Shown here piece by piece: positions 8,663 through 18,386 of a DNA stretch of 64,000 nt (position 1 is its first letter; each line of letters starts with the position of its first letter). Origin of the DNA: Thermohalobaculum sp039027855 (GTDB lineage: Bacteria; Pseudomonadota; Alphaproteobacteria; Rhodobacterales; Rhodobacteraceae). The notes beneath the pieces were generated by a model. That model made no database searches and was not told the DNA's origin. It worked only from the letters and a program-made list of their open reading frames with translations. Position numbers and translations under genes: made by a program. The DNA is taken from contig JBCCJI010000014.1 in NCBI GenBank assembly GCA_039027855.1, positions 36,713 through 100,712 of the forward strand, written 5' to 3'.

Positions 8663-9862
8663 TCAGTTGCCACCCATGTCGCCGGCCCGACTGTCGTCGC
8701 GAAACTCCAGCGTGATCTCCTCGGGCGTGACGCCGGCGCCGGGGCGCGCGCGCAGGACGCCGGTGACGATCACCTTCATGTCGGCACTCAGCGGGCCACC
8801 CGTGACGGCGCGGAGGCCCCGGTGCAGCGGGCCGAGAATCACGGGCATGGGCTGGACGATCCCCTCGGCATTGACCGTCATCACGATCTTGGTCGCCTGA
8901 TCGGAAAGGATCGCCTCGTCTGGCACGAGCAACGCCTCGAACGGGCCCGACCCTTCCAGCCGGATCCGGCCGAACAGGCCCGGCACCAGGATATCGGGCG
9001 GATCCTCAACCACCGCCCGCACCTGGATCGTGCCGGAATTCGGGTTGAGCCTGTTGTCGACGAAATCCAGATAGGCATCGTTGGGGAAGCCCTCCTCATC
9101 CTGCACCTGGATCGCGGCGGCCATGCGCGCGCCGCTTCGAGACGGGCGCTGTTCGATCGGGATCATGCGGGCGTAGCGGAGGAAATCCGCCTCGGAGGCG
9201 GTGAACTCGAAGTCGATGGGCGAGATCCGCACCAGCGTCGCCAGCAGGGTGGTCCCTGAGGTGCCACCGACGACCAGGTTGCCGACATCGATGGTGCCGG
9301 CGGAGATCCGCCCATCGAAGGGCGCGGTGATCGTCGTGTAGTCGAGATCGAGCTGGGCCGAGATCAGTTCGGCATTGGCGACCTGAACCTCGGCATCGGC
9401 CTGGGTCAGGGATGCGCGCGTGCGATCGACCTCCTGCACCGTGCCGACATTGCGCTCGGCCAATTGCAGGGCCCGGTCGAGCTCGATCTGCGCCAGCTCT
9501 CGCCCCGCCTCGGCCGAGGCAACGGCGGCGCGGGCACTTGCCACCGCGTTCACGAAAGGCCGCTGGTCGATGACGAAAAGCACGTCGCCTTCGCTGACCA
9601 GGGCACCGTCCTCGAAGCGCTGTTCGTAGAGATAGCCCGAGACACGGGCGCGCAGCTCGACGCTGTCGGCCGCCACAAAGCGGCCGGTGAAGATGTCGTA
9701 GTCGATCACCTGATCCTTGAGCGGTGTCGCAACCTGAACCGGCGGGTTGGGCGGCATCTGCGCATGGGCCGTTCCGGACACGGCCAGCGCCGCGATCGGC
9801 ACCGCGAGCAGGGTCTGGAGAACGATGGCGCAGCGGGGAAAGACGCGATGGAGCGCGGGCAT
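8663..9862 (-). CDS. RND efflux periplasmic adaptor (membrane fusion protein)
   Basis: A HlyD/AcrA-type periplasmic adaptor of about 399 residues. A signal peptide ends at AHAQ; then come the lipoyl half-motif (SGYLYEQRFEDGALVSEGDVLF), an alpha-helical hairpin with alternating A/E/R residues (about 90-150), the second lipoyl half (TAPFDGRISAG) and the beta-barrel and membrane-proximal domains. The open frame extends 21 codons further to 9925, but the inner ATG has an AAGG box nine bases upstream and gives a standard signal peptide. First gene of the efflux operon. Confidence 0.88.
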   Translation of the reverse strand: MPALHRVFPRCAIVLQTLLAVPIAALAVSGTAHAQMPPNPPVQVATPLKDQVIDYDIFTGRFVAADSVELRARVSGYLYEQRFEDGALVSEGDVLFVIDQRPFVNAVASARAAVASAEAGRELAQIELDRALQLAERNVGTVQEVDRTRASLTQADAEVQVANAELISAQLDLDYTTITAPFDGRISAGTIDVGNLVVGGTSGTTLLATLVRISPIDFEFTASEADFLRYARMIPIEQRPSRSGARMAAAIQVQDEEGFPNDAYLDFVDNRLNPNSGTIQVRAVVEDPPDILVPGLFGRIRLEGSGPFEALLVPDEAILSDQATKIVMTVNAEGIVQPMPVILGPLHRGLRAVTGGPLSADMKVIVTGVLRARPGAGVTPEEITLEFRDDSRAGDMGGN

Positions 9863-9935
9863 TCGGCGGGACCTTATCTGACGCCGCGTGACGGAAATGG
9901 TCCGCGGCAAACGGTACGCGACCATATCATTTCAG

Positions 9936-9953
9936 CCGGCCAGCACAGGCCGG
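9936..9953 (-). terminator. Hairpin between tamB and the efflux operon
   Basis: CCGGCC (9936-9941), loop AGCACA, GGCCGG (9948-9953). It lies between the 3' end of tamB and the start of the efflux operon. No T-tract follows, so this is a weak candidate for ending or pausing transcription. Confidence 0.3.
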
Positions 9954-10039
9954 AGGGCGCCGTCAGTCTGCCATTGAAACGCTACCGAGGCCGCGCCCGA
10001 CATTGCCGCAGGGTCGAACTCACCTGTCCGCCTCCCGTC

Positions 10040-13000
10040 TCAAAAGTCCTTGCGCCAGTTGAGGCCCACTGATGGGCCGGTGGTCCCGCCGACCTCGCCA
10101 TCGACCGTGAAATCGCTGAACACGTCGATCTCGACCTGCACCTTGGTCTCGCCACCGTCGATGGGCTGTTCGGCGCCGACAAAGACGCCTTCTGACACGT
10201 TGCGCCCGACCACAACGGCCGTCGAGCCGCCCTCGGTGGTCTCCACGCGCAGGACGTCGAGGCCCACGGCACCGCGGATCTGATCTGCCGTGCCGCCAGT
10301 CCCGTCCAGCAGCGTCGCCACCGCCGAGGCAAGTTGGAGCGCCTCCAGCCCCGACAGCGACTGCGCGGAACGGCCAAACAGCACGCGCGGCAGCACCTCG
10401 TCCTCGGGCAGGGCCGGATCGCTCTCGAAAAGGATCTCGGGGCTCGAGCCGGTGCCGCGCACGCGGATGAAGCCGGTAATGCCCTGGTTCTCGTGGCTTA
10501 GGCTGACATCGAGACGCGGGTCGATCACCCGCCCGCCTGAGAAGACCACTTCGCTCGGCTCCAGCGCGAAGAACTTGCCGAGAAGGTCGAGCTCGCCGCG
10601 CCGGCTCTCGACCGCGCCGGTGATGCGCGGCGCCGCGGCGGTGCCGGCGATGTCGAGATTGATCGCCCATTCGCTGTTGAGACCGCGGCCGCGCACGAAC
10701 ACGTCCTGCGGTGCGCGGATGGCGAGGTCTAGGGTGATGTCACCACCGGCGCCGCCATCACCCTCCTCGACCTCCTCGCCCTTGAAGCGGATCTCGCCGA
10801 GATCGGCGACCGAGGGGGGCACGGCGTTGACCAACCGAACCTCGGCCCGGTCGATGCGCAGTTCACCCGACAGATCGAGCGCGGTGAGCGGCCCCGCGGC
10901 CGCGATATCGGCGCTGATCTGGGCGGTCACGTCATCGCGGCGCACCAGCACCGCGTCGTCGATATCGACCTTTGCGTCGAGTTCGGGGCCAGCGAGCGCG
11001 ATGGTCGCCGCGAGCTTGCCCGAGGCACCGTCATTGGCACTGACATCGAGCGCGACGTTCTCCGTCCCCTCCAGCCGGCTGGTCACGGTCAGGTCGGTCA
11101 GGATCGTCCCGGTTTCGAGGTTCTGGTACTGCCCGCGCGCCACGCCGAGATCGCCGCTGATGGTGGGCGCTGCGGGGGTGCCACCGATGCGGAGTGCGAC
11201 GTCCACATCGCCGTCCAGCACATGGTCGGGGGCGGGAACCAGTACCCATAGGCGCCCGATCTGGCCCTGCCAGTCGACGCTGGCCGAAAGTGGCCCGTTC
11301 TCGTTCAGCGCCGGTGCGGGGCCCGAAGTGGCGACCAGCGGCACGGCCGCTTCGACGCGCACGGGGTCGCCGAACGGCCCTGACAGCGCCACGGTGCTGG
11401 CGAGGCTGCGGCCATCCCACCGGCCGTCGAGATCGAGACCGACGCCCGAGATGGTCCCGAGGTCCTGCGAGGTCGCGATGTCGCGTGCCGTGCCGGTGAG
11501 CGTGGCGCTGGCACGCCCGCGCCGGGTATCGAACCGGGTGTCGAGATCGACGGTCCCGGCAGTGATCGGGATCGCCTCGACAAGGCTGCGGAGCTGCCCG
11601 AGATCGCCAAAATCGAGGGCAATCGCGCCGCCGGCACCGTTGGGATAAAGCGCGACATCACCGGTCAACGCGCCGCCCGGCAGGCGCAGATCGAGCCCGC
11701 TGAGATCGGTCGCCGTGCCCTGCTGGCGGATACGCAGCGGCTGTCCGAGCGCAATCTCGGCCTCGTCGAGGCCGACGGTCAGCTCGGACACACGGGCATC
11801 GAGGGGCCCGTCGACATCCGCCTCGGCCCGCAGGCGCGCGGCCAGCGCCTTGCCGAGCGCCTCGCCCGTTGCGTCAAGCGCCAGGGCAAGGCGCGAGAGC
11901 GGGCCGCGAGCGGTCAGCACCGGATCGGCGATGGCGATGTCGCCGGCCTCGATTGCCGCGATGTCGATGCGGGTATCGAGGCTGGGTGTGCCGAGCGCAT
12001 CGGCGATCCGGGCGGTGAGCCTGATGTTGTCGACGCGCGCGCCCTCGGCGGCGACCGAGGGCACAGCGGCGCGGGCGTCGACATCGGTGCGCCCTGCCCG
12101 GTCGGTCAGCGTGGCGTCGAGCCGCGCCTCGCCGATCTGCGCGCCGCCCGCGGCCAGGCCCGCCATGCGCAGCGCCACGGTGCCCGCCGGCGTGTTGAGC
12201 GCGGACATATCGGCATCGACCGTGACGCGACTGGCCGAGGCCGCGCCGGCAAGATCGGTGGCCGTGATGCGCGCCGTCGCCCGGCCGGTGCCGGTCAGGT
12301 CGGAGGCGTCGGCCTCGATCTCCACGCGGGCGATGCGGTTGCCGGCGGCCTCCATGCCCTGGATCGCGGCGGTTGCCTGGACCGCCGGCGCCGAGGTGAG
12401 GGTGGCGAGCGTGGCATCGGCTTCGATGCGGCTCACGGCGGCGTCTGCCGCGGGTGCGGCGAGACCCTCGATCAAGGCTTTCACGGTGCCGCCCGGGTCT
12501 CCGGCGAGGTCGGCCATGTCGAAATCGACCGTGGCGCGGTCGAGCGCGGCGTCCGGTCCGTCGAGGTCGATCACGCGCAGCTGTCCCTCGGCCGCCGCAG
12601 CGCCGGTTAGATCGACCAGCGTCGCCTCGGCCTCGACCCGATCGAGCGCGTAGCCCATGGCCGCGATATCCTCGATGCGAGCCGTCACGGGGCCCGCAGG
12701 CGCGGTGTCGAGATCCGCCATGCGCGCGGTCACCCGCGCACGTCGCACCGTCGCCCCCCCCTCGACCGCGGGCGAGGCAATGCCCGAGATCACGAGCTCC
12801 GCATCGGCGCTCGGCGCCTTGTCGAGGCTCTTGACGCTGAGCAGCCCCTCGACCGTGTCGATCGCGACAAGACCGGGGGACGAGATCCGCGCCAGATCGA
12901 GGTCGAGATCGACGCTGCCGCGGCGGGTCAGGCTGACGAGCGTGGCGTCGAGCGTACCGGTACCGACCCGCCCTTGGGGATGACGGGCATCACCGAGCGT

Positions 13001-15169
13001 GATCGTCAGATCGCCGCCGGGATCGCCCAAGAGATCGGTCATGCGCCCCTCGATGCCAAGCGCCGCCACCGTTGCCTCGAACCCCGCGAAGTCGCGGAAC
13101 GAGAGGTCGATATCGGCCACCTGCTGGCGCTCGGTCGTCCCGAAGGCCTGCTCCACGGTCTCGGTCGAGAGCGTGACGGTCCCGCTGCCCTGCCCCTGAA
13201 GCTCAAGCCCGGTCGCCGCCTCGGCCCGCGCCAGTGATGGGATGTCCAGCGTGATCTCCCCGGCCATCAGCGTGCTGGACAGGTCGAGATCGATGGCACC
13301 TGCGATGGTCGCATCGAGCGCCGCGAGCGTCATTTCGGTGAGTTCAAGGGTATCGGGCTGCAGCGCGAAGGCGGTCGAGATCCGCGCCGGGCCAAAGCGC
13401 GACCCCTCGGCAGTCAATGCGATATCGCCCTCGGGCACCGTGCCGAACGTGGCGTCATGGGCGAGCGCGACGGCGCCATAGGCCTCGTCCTCAAAGGTGA
13501 GGTCGGTCAGCGCGATCTCACCGGCGAGGCGCGGCGCGGCCTGTTCGCCGACCAGCCGGCCCTCCATCACAAACGCACCCTCGGCATTGGCGTCATAGGC
13601 GGTCGCGAGGGGGGCCAAGCGCGGCGCCGACGCACGGTAGCGGAAATCGAGCGTCCCCGCGCCGCTGTCAGCCACACCCTCGGCCTCGACCGTCAGGGGG
13701 CGGGTCTCCAGCCGGAAGGTCGAGAGGCGGAGGACATCGCCCTCCAGCCGGCCGCGCGCGGCGAGCAGAGCATCGCCGAGGATGCGCGGCGTCAGCCGGT
13801 CGAGGCGCAGGCCCGCGATATTGCCGTCAAGCGCAAAGACCGAGGCGGCTTCCTCGGCCGACAGGCTGGCGGTCACCTGTGCCGCCCCGATATCCAGCGA
13901 GGCGCTGGTAAGCCCCGCGATATCGAGATTGCCCTCGCCCACGGGCAGATCGGCGGTGCCGCCAAGCTGGCCCTCGAAGCTCAGCCGTTCGAAGGCCAGC
14001 GCCGCATCCTCCTGCAGCACGCCGGGATCGGCATTCAGACTGACGGCGAGATCGAGCGGGCCGGCGCGGTCGACAAACCCGGTGGCGCTGGCCTGCAGGG
14101 CGGGGCTCTGCAGGGCACCGCGCTCCACGCGGATGATGCCGTCATCACCCTCGACCACCGCCAGAGCCAGCGTCGCCTGCGTACCAAGCAGCCGCGCGAT
14201 ACCGGGATCGAAGTCCGGGCCGGGAGAGACCGCCAGATCAGCGGTGACCCCCAGCGGCTGGCCGAGGCCAATGCGGGCGCCACCCTCCACCGAGATCACA
14301 TCGTCCGAGGAGACGGAGAGATCGACATCCCAATCGGTTAGCGGACCGTTCGCGGTGATCAGTGCCCGGCTGGCGCCGTCATTGGGCAAGCCCGCAAGCT
14401 CGGCAACCAACCCGCCCGCCGCCTCGTCGGCCTCAAGCCGAAAATCGAGCACCCCGTCATCGAAGGTATGGCGATAATCGACAAGGATCCGCCCCGACAC
14501 GCCGTCGGTCCGCGTGACTTCGAGCTTAAGAGCCTGCACATCGCCCTCGTCGCGCGCATTACCAAGCGCATCAAAGCTGAAGCCCTGCTGAGCGACGGCA
14601 CCGGGCGCAATTGTCACCCGGTCGAGGCGCATCTCGTCCACGATCACCGTCAGCGGCGCGCGCGGCCACTCGAACAGGCCGCCGTCTTCCCCGTCTTCCT
14701 CGTCGTCGCTCGCGATCTCGGCATCGTCCTTGATCTCGACCGAGGCACTGGGCGCGCGCAGATACTCCACTTCCTCGGCTGCGAGGCTGTTGATCTGGAC
14801 CGTGCCGCTCAGAATGCCGCCGGCACTCCAGTCCAGCGAGGTGCGCCCGATCCTCAGCCAGACGCCGTCGGCATCGGCGATGGTCAGGCCCACGATGGCG
14901 GTCGAGCCGTCATCGGGCTGCTCGACCCCTTCGGCCTCGATCTCGAATTCGCCGGGCACGCTGATCTGGTCGAGGACGAAGTCGACGAGGTTGTTCTGCA
15001 GACCGAGGAAGGAGAATTGTGCCGCAGCCGGCGGGATCGCGAAGGCAAGCGGCAGGCCGATCAGGGCCACAAGGCCGAGGCGGGAGCGCAGGACGGGGCG
15101 CCGTTCAGGGCGGAGACGGGGAAGGGCGCGAACAGGGCGTGTCGGGGTCATGCGGGTTCTCTCGCGCAT
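10040..15169 (-). CDS. tamB: Translocation and assembly module protein TamB (DUF490)
   Basis: A 1709-residue protein with an N-terminal membrane anchor (residues about 28-50), a very long beta-rich periplasmic body of repeated short strands (AsmA/TamB lipid-groove architecture), and a C-terminal TamB domain ending in SVGLNWRKDF, whose last aromatic residue is typical. With TamA it assists insertion of some outer-membrane proteins and is implicated in moving phospholipid to the outer membrane. Its start overlaps the tamA stop by one base (TGATG). E. coli TamB has 1259 residues; alphaproteobacterial versions are usually longer, and the extra length lies in the repetitive middle (about residues 700-1100). 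Confidence 0.92.
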   Translation of the reverse strand: MRERTRMTPTRPVRALPRLRPERRPVLRSRLGLVALIGLPLAFAIPPAAAQFSFLGLQNNLVDFVLDQISVPGEFEIEAEGVEQPDDGSTAIVGLTIADADGVWLRIGRTSLDWSAGGILSGTVQINSLAAEEVEYLRAPSASVEIKDDAEIASDDEEDGEDGGLFEWPRAPLTVIVDEMRLDRVTIAPGAVAQQGFSFDALGNARDEGDVQALKLEVTRTDGVSGRILVDYRHTFDDGVLDFRLEADEAAGGLVAELAGLPNDGASRALITANGPLTDWDVDLSVSSDDVISVEGGARIGLGQPLGVTADLAVSPGPDFDPGIARLLGTQATLALAVVEGDDGIIRVERGALQSPALQASATGFVDRAGPLDLAVSLNADPGVLQEDAALAFERLSFEGQLGGTADLPVGEGNLDIAGLTSASLDIGAAQVTASLSAEEAASVFALDGNIAGLRLDRLTPRILGDALLAARGRLEGDVLRLSTFRLETRPLTVEAEGVADSGAGTLDFRYRASAPRLAPLATAYDANAEGAFVMEGRLVGEQAAPRLAGEIALTDLTFEDEAYGAVALAHDATFGTVPEGDIALTAEGSRFGPARISTAFALQPDTLELTEMTLAALDATIAGAIDLDLSSTLMAGEITLDIPSLARAEAATGLELQGQGSGTVTLSTETVEQAFGTTERQQVADIDLSFRDFAGFEATVAALGIEGRMTDLLGDPGGDLTITLGDARHPQGRVGTGTLDATLVSLTRRGSVDLDLDLARISSPGLVAIDTVEGLLSVKSLDKAPSADAELVISGIASPAVEGGATVRRARVTARMADLDTAPAGPVTARIEDIAAMGYALDRVEAEATLVDLTGAAAAEGQLRVIDLDGPDAALDRATVDFDMADLAGDPGGTVKALIEGLAAPAADAAVSRIEADATLATLTSAPAVQATAAIQGMEAAGNRIARVEIEADASDLTGTGRATARITATDLAGAASASRVTVDADMSALNTPAGTVALRMAGLAAGGAQIGEARLDATLTDRAGRTDVDARAAVPSVAAEGARVDNIRLTARIADALGTPSLDTRIDIAAIEAGDIAIADPVLTARGPLSRLALALDATGEALGKALAARLRAEADVDGPLDARVSELTVGLDEAEIALGQPLRIRQQGTATDLSGLDLRLPGGALTGDVALYPNGAGGAIALDFGDLGQLRSLVEAIPITAGTVDLDTRFDTRRGRASATLTGTARDIATSQDLGTISGVGLDLDGRWDGRSLASTVALSGPFGDPVRVEAAVPLVATSGPAPALNENGPLSASVDWQGQIGRLWVLVPAPDHVLDGDVDVALRIGGTPAAPTISGDLGVARGQYQNLETGTILTDLTVTSRLEGTENVALDVSANDGASGKLAATIALAGPELDAKVDIDDAVLVRRDDVTAQISADIAAAGPLTALDLSGELRIDRAEVRLVNAVPPSVADLGEIRFKGEEVEEGDGGAGGDITLDLAIRAPQDVFVRGRGLNSEWAINLDIAGTAAAPRITGAVESRRGELDLLGKFFALEPSEVVFSGGRVIDPRLDVSLSHENQGITGFIRVRGTGSSPEILFESDPALPEDEVLPRVLFGRSAQSLSGLEALQLASAVATLLDGTGGTADQIRGAVGLDVLRVETTEGGSTAVVVGRNVSEGVFVGAEQPIDGGETKVQVEIDVFSDFTVDGEVGGTTGPSVGLNWRKDF

Positions 15170-17112
15170 CAGAAGGCCTGGCCGATCGAGATGAAGAACT
15201 GGAAGGCGTCGTCTTCCTCGCGGGCATCCAGCGGCACGGCGACATCGAGCCGGATTGGGCCGACGGGGGAATAGTACCGGATACCGCCGCCGACGCCGAC
15301 CTGCACGCCATCTTCGAAGCTCGGAAAGATCTCGGGGCTGACCGATCCCGCCTCGGCAAAGACCACGCCGCCGAGATCGCCGAAGATCGGGTAGCGCAGC
15401 TCGAGCCCGGCCTCGACCACCGATCGGCCACCGACCGGATCGCCATCCTCGTCGAGCTCGCCGACGAAATCCTCGGCGAAGCCACGGATCGAGCCGGAGC
15501 CGCCGGAGTAGAAGCGCCGCGTGGCCGGCACGTCATCCAGGCTGTCGGAGGGCAGCACGCCAAGGCGGGTGCGCCCGGCCAGCACCCAGCGGCGTTCCTC
15601 GTCGAAGGGGATGTAGGTGCTGGCCGAAGTGTCGATCCGCGTAAACAGCGTGGCTTTACTGTCGAAACTGCCGGCAAACGGTGTCAGCTCCACCCGGGCG
15701 CGGACACCGCTGGTCGGGTTCAACAGATCGCCGGTGCTGTCATAAGCCGCAAACAGCGGGATACCGGCAAGGAGCGCTGTCTCTTCCTCGTCCTCATCGG
15801 TGATCAGGCTGGCTTCCAACAAACCGCTCGCGCCGACGATCCACTCATCCGAGAGGGTGCGGGTCAGACCGGCGGTCAGCGTCACGCCCAGCTCCTCGAA
15901 GGCATCGTCATCGATCCGGCGCAGCTCGAAGGAGGACACGAAATCCTGCTTCGGGCGAAGATACTGCGGCTTGCGGTACTCGGCGCGCGCCACCTGCTGA
16001 TCGAGCGAGGCATCGAGGGTCAGGTTAAGCCGCTCGCCCGCGCCGAAGAGGTTGCGATGCTCAAAGCCGGTGCGCACGCCCGGCCCCTCATCGGTGTTGA
16101 AGCGCACGCCTGCCGTGACGGTGCGGAACGGCGCCTCCTGCAGGACGGCGCGGACCGGTGCTGCGCCCGGGCTGCCATCCGCCGGTCCCTCCGGCTGCTG
16201 CTCGGGCAAGGTCACAAAGCCCGAGCGAAACAGACCCGTCGACAGAAGCGCGCGCTGGTATTCCGAAAGCCGCGCCGGGTCGACAGGATCGCCCTCTTGC
16301 CACAGAATGTAAGTCTCGAGATAGGCGGTTGAGACGTTTGGCGCGCCCTCGATGGTCAGCGGGCCGAAACGCCACTGCCGACCGGTGATGATCCGGCTGT
16401 CGACTTCCAGCGTGCCGGTTTCGAGATCGGCGAGCGAGCCGCGGCCATCGGGTTCGGCATAGAAAAACCCCTGCTCGCGGATCGCGGCCAGCGCCCGGCC
16501 CTCGGCCGCCAGGATCGGTGCCGCCTCGGCCGTCATGCCGATGGGGCTGCCATAGGCCTCGGCAGGGCCGATGGCAGGCGGCGCGCCGGGCTCGAAGCCG
16601 GTCAGCGCGAAGCTGTGTCGGGCAAGCTGGAACGCCGCGCCGGGGTCGATCACCACACGGGCGACCGCTTCGGTTAGGACGGTCTCCCCATCCTCGGGCG
16701 TTTCGCCAGATACTTCGTTTGCTGGCGCTTCCTCGGCTGACGTCTCCTCGATCTCGACCGCCACCGAGGGTCGGAAATAGCCGAAACTCGCCAGGATGCG
16801 GCGGGCGATCGCGATATCGCCCTCTGCCCGGCGGCGCAGAAAGGCGATGGACTGGGCGCCATTTTCCTGACGCCGATAGATCGCCAGTGATCCCTGAAGC
16901 AGGGCGTCAATTTCGGGTGTTGGCGCGCCAATTACCTCGGGGGTGTAGGTGACCGTGGTTTCGGGCGGTTCGAAATCCACCACCTCTTCGAAATCGCCGC
17001 CGCCCCCACAGGCCGCCAACATAAGGGCTGCCGTGACGACGAGCGCGGCGCGGTACGGCCTGGGGACGCGAGGCGTCAGAGGGCAGGCGGGCATCGAATG
17101 ACGGGGGGGCAT
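15169..17112 (-). CDS. tamA: Outer-membrane Omp85-family protein TamA
   Basis: A 647-residue Omp85 protein: N-terminal export signal, about three POTRA domains (roughly residues 60-290) and a 16-strand barrel of the bacterial surface antigen family from about residue 300 to the end, with the characteristic RRFYSGGSGSIRGF motif (lid-lock region) and the final phenylalanine in FFISIGQAF. It partners TamB, encoded immediately downstream with a one-base overlap. Unusually the signal ends in LAAC followed by GGGG, a lipobox-like sequence (cysteine near residue 35), suggesting lipidation; see findings. Confidence 0.92.
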   Translation of the reverse strand: MPPRHSMPACPLTPRVPRPYRAALVVTAALMLAACGGGGDFEEVVDFEPPETTVTYTPEVIGAPTPEIDALLQGSLAIYRRQENGAQSIAFLRRRAEGDIAIARRILASFGYFRPSVAVEIEETSAEEAPANEVSGETPEDGETVLTEAVARVVIDPGAAFQLARHSFALTGFEPGAPPAIGPAEAYGSPIGMTAEAAPILAAEGRALAAIREQGFFYAEPDGRGSLADLETGTLEVDSRIITGRQWRFGPLTIEGAPNVSTAYLETYILWQEGDPVDPARLSEYQRALLSTGLFRSGFVTLPEQQPEGPADGSPGAAPVRAVLQEAPFRTVTAGVRFNTDEGPGVRTGFEHRNLFGAGERLNLTLDASLDQQVARAEYRKPQYLRPKQDFVSSFELRRIDDDAFEELGVTLTAGLTRTLSDEWIVGASGLLEASLITDEDEEETALLAGIPLFAAYDSTGDLLNPTSGVRARVELTPFAGSFDSKATLFTRIDTSASTYIPFDEERRWVLAGRTRLGVLPSDSLDDVPATRRFYSGGSGSIRGFAEDFVGELDEDGDPVGGRSVVEAGLELRYPIFGDLGGVVFAEAGSVSPEIFPSFEDGVQVGVGGGIRYYSPVGPIRLDVAVPLDAREEDDAFQFFISIGQAF

Positions 17113-17247
17113 CGGCTCTCGGCTCGCGAACGGTTACCCCATGGCTAACCTGTCGCACGGGTTGTGCAACCGATGATCTGCTGCGGAAAGACAGTGGCAT
17201 CGGCGCGACGTTGGGTCACGCGAGCGGCGCGGGTGCCAGCCGCGCTG

Positions 17248-18279
17248 TCAGGCCCCTTCGAAGCCGATGAGGACACCGGCGGTATTCAGTCCGATCTCGG
17301 CGATGGCATAGCCGCCCTCCATCACAAAGACCGTCGGCAGGCGGGCCTTGGCGATCCGCGCGCCCATGGCCGTGAAATCCGGTGTCTCGAGGGTGAAGAA
17401 GCTGATCGGATCGCCCTTGTAGGTATCGACACCGAGCGACACGACGAGCGCCTCTGCCCCGTGCGCCGCAATCCGCGCCAGCGCGTGATCGAGTGCCGCC
17501 GACCAGTCCTGCCACCCTGTGGCGCGGGGCAAAGGCAGGTTCAGGTTGGCCCCTTCGCCCGGGCCCTCGCCGGTCTCGTCGGCACCGCCAAGAAAATGGG
17601 GAAAGGCCTCGTCAGGGTCACCATGCAGCGAGGCAAAGAACACGTCGGCGCGGTGATAGAAGATCGATTGCGTGCCGTTGCCGTGGTGGAAATCGACATC
17701 CAGCACAGCGACCCGCGCGGCACCGCCATCGCGCAGCGCCTGGGCGGCGAGCGCGGCGTTGTTCAGAAAACAGTAGCCGCCATACATGTCTGCCGCGGCG
17801 TGATGGCCCGGCGGGCGGCACAGCGCAAAGGCCGCCCGGGCACCACCCGCCACGCGCGCGGCGGCACTCAAGGCGACATCGGCGGCGGCACGCGCGGCCT
17901 GGTAGGTGCCGGGGCTGATCGCGGTCTCTCCGGCCAACGCATACCAGCCAAGCCGGCCCTCGATATCGCGCGGCACCACCGCCCGCGTCATCCGGCGCGA
18001 GGGCCAGACCGTGGGCATCGCCTCACCCGCATTGCCGGCCGAAGCCCAGTCTTCCCATGCGCTCTCAAGAAAGGCGAGATAACCAGCATCATGGATGCGC
18101 GCGACGGGCTCGAGCCCATGCTCGACCGGCCCCTCGGGCGGGGACAGACCCGCATCCGCAAGCGCTGCCAGGATATGATACACCCTCTCCGGGCACTCGA
18201 AAGGGCGCACGAGTTCCCCTCCGTGAAGCTCGGTCTTCGCATCGCGCAGCCGGTGGCGCTCGCTGTGGATCGTGATCAT
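17248..18279 (-). CDS. Histone-deacetylase-family amidohydrolase (acetylpolyamine deacetylase type)
   Basis: A 343-residue zinc-dependent deacetylase of the HDAC/AphA superfamily. The catalytic motifs are RPPGHHA (tandem histidines), DVDFHHGNGT (zinc ligands Asp and His) and SLHGDPDEAFPHF, with a terminal MEGGYAI motif containing the conserved glycines. Bacterial members commonly deacetylate acetylpolyamines or act on acetoin-related substrates; the length and the early motif with FECPERV fit the polyamine group, but substrate is inferred. An AAAAGG box lies five bases before the ATG. It is divergent from the GNAT-nitrilase gene with 107 bases between. Confidence 0.88.
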   Translation of the reverse strand: MITIHSERHRLRDAKTELHGGELVRPFECPERVYHILAALADAGLSPPEGPVEHGLEPVARIHDAGYLAFLESAWEDWASAGNAGEAMPTVWPSRRMTRAVVPRDIEGRLGWYALAGETAISPGTYQAARAAADVALSAAARVAGGARAAFALCRPPGHHAAADMYGGYCFLNNAALAAQALRDGGAARVAVLDVDFHHGNGTQSIFYHRADVFFASLHGDPDEAFPHFLGGADETGEGPGEGANLNLPLPRATGWQDWSAALDHALARIAAHGAEALVVSLGVDTYKGDPISFFTLETPDFTAMGARIAKARLPTVFVMEGGYAIAEIGLNTAGVLIGFEGA

Positions 18280-18386
18280 GGAACCTTTTCCCGGCGGGTC
18301 GTGTTATCCGACGGGCGCGAAGACTTTCGGACCATGCGGTCCGCGAGGATCGCGCGCAGCAATCGACTGAACACCGGAGGCCGCTG

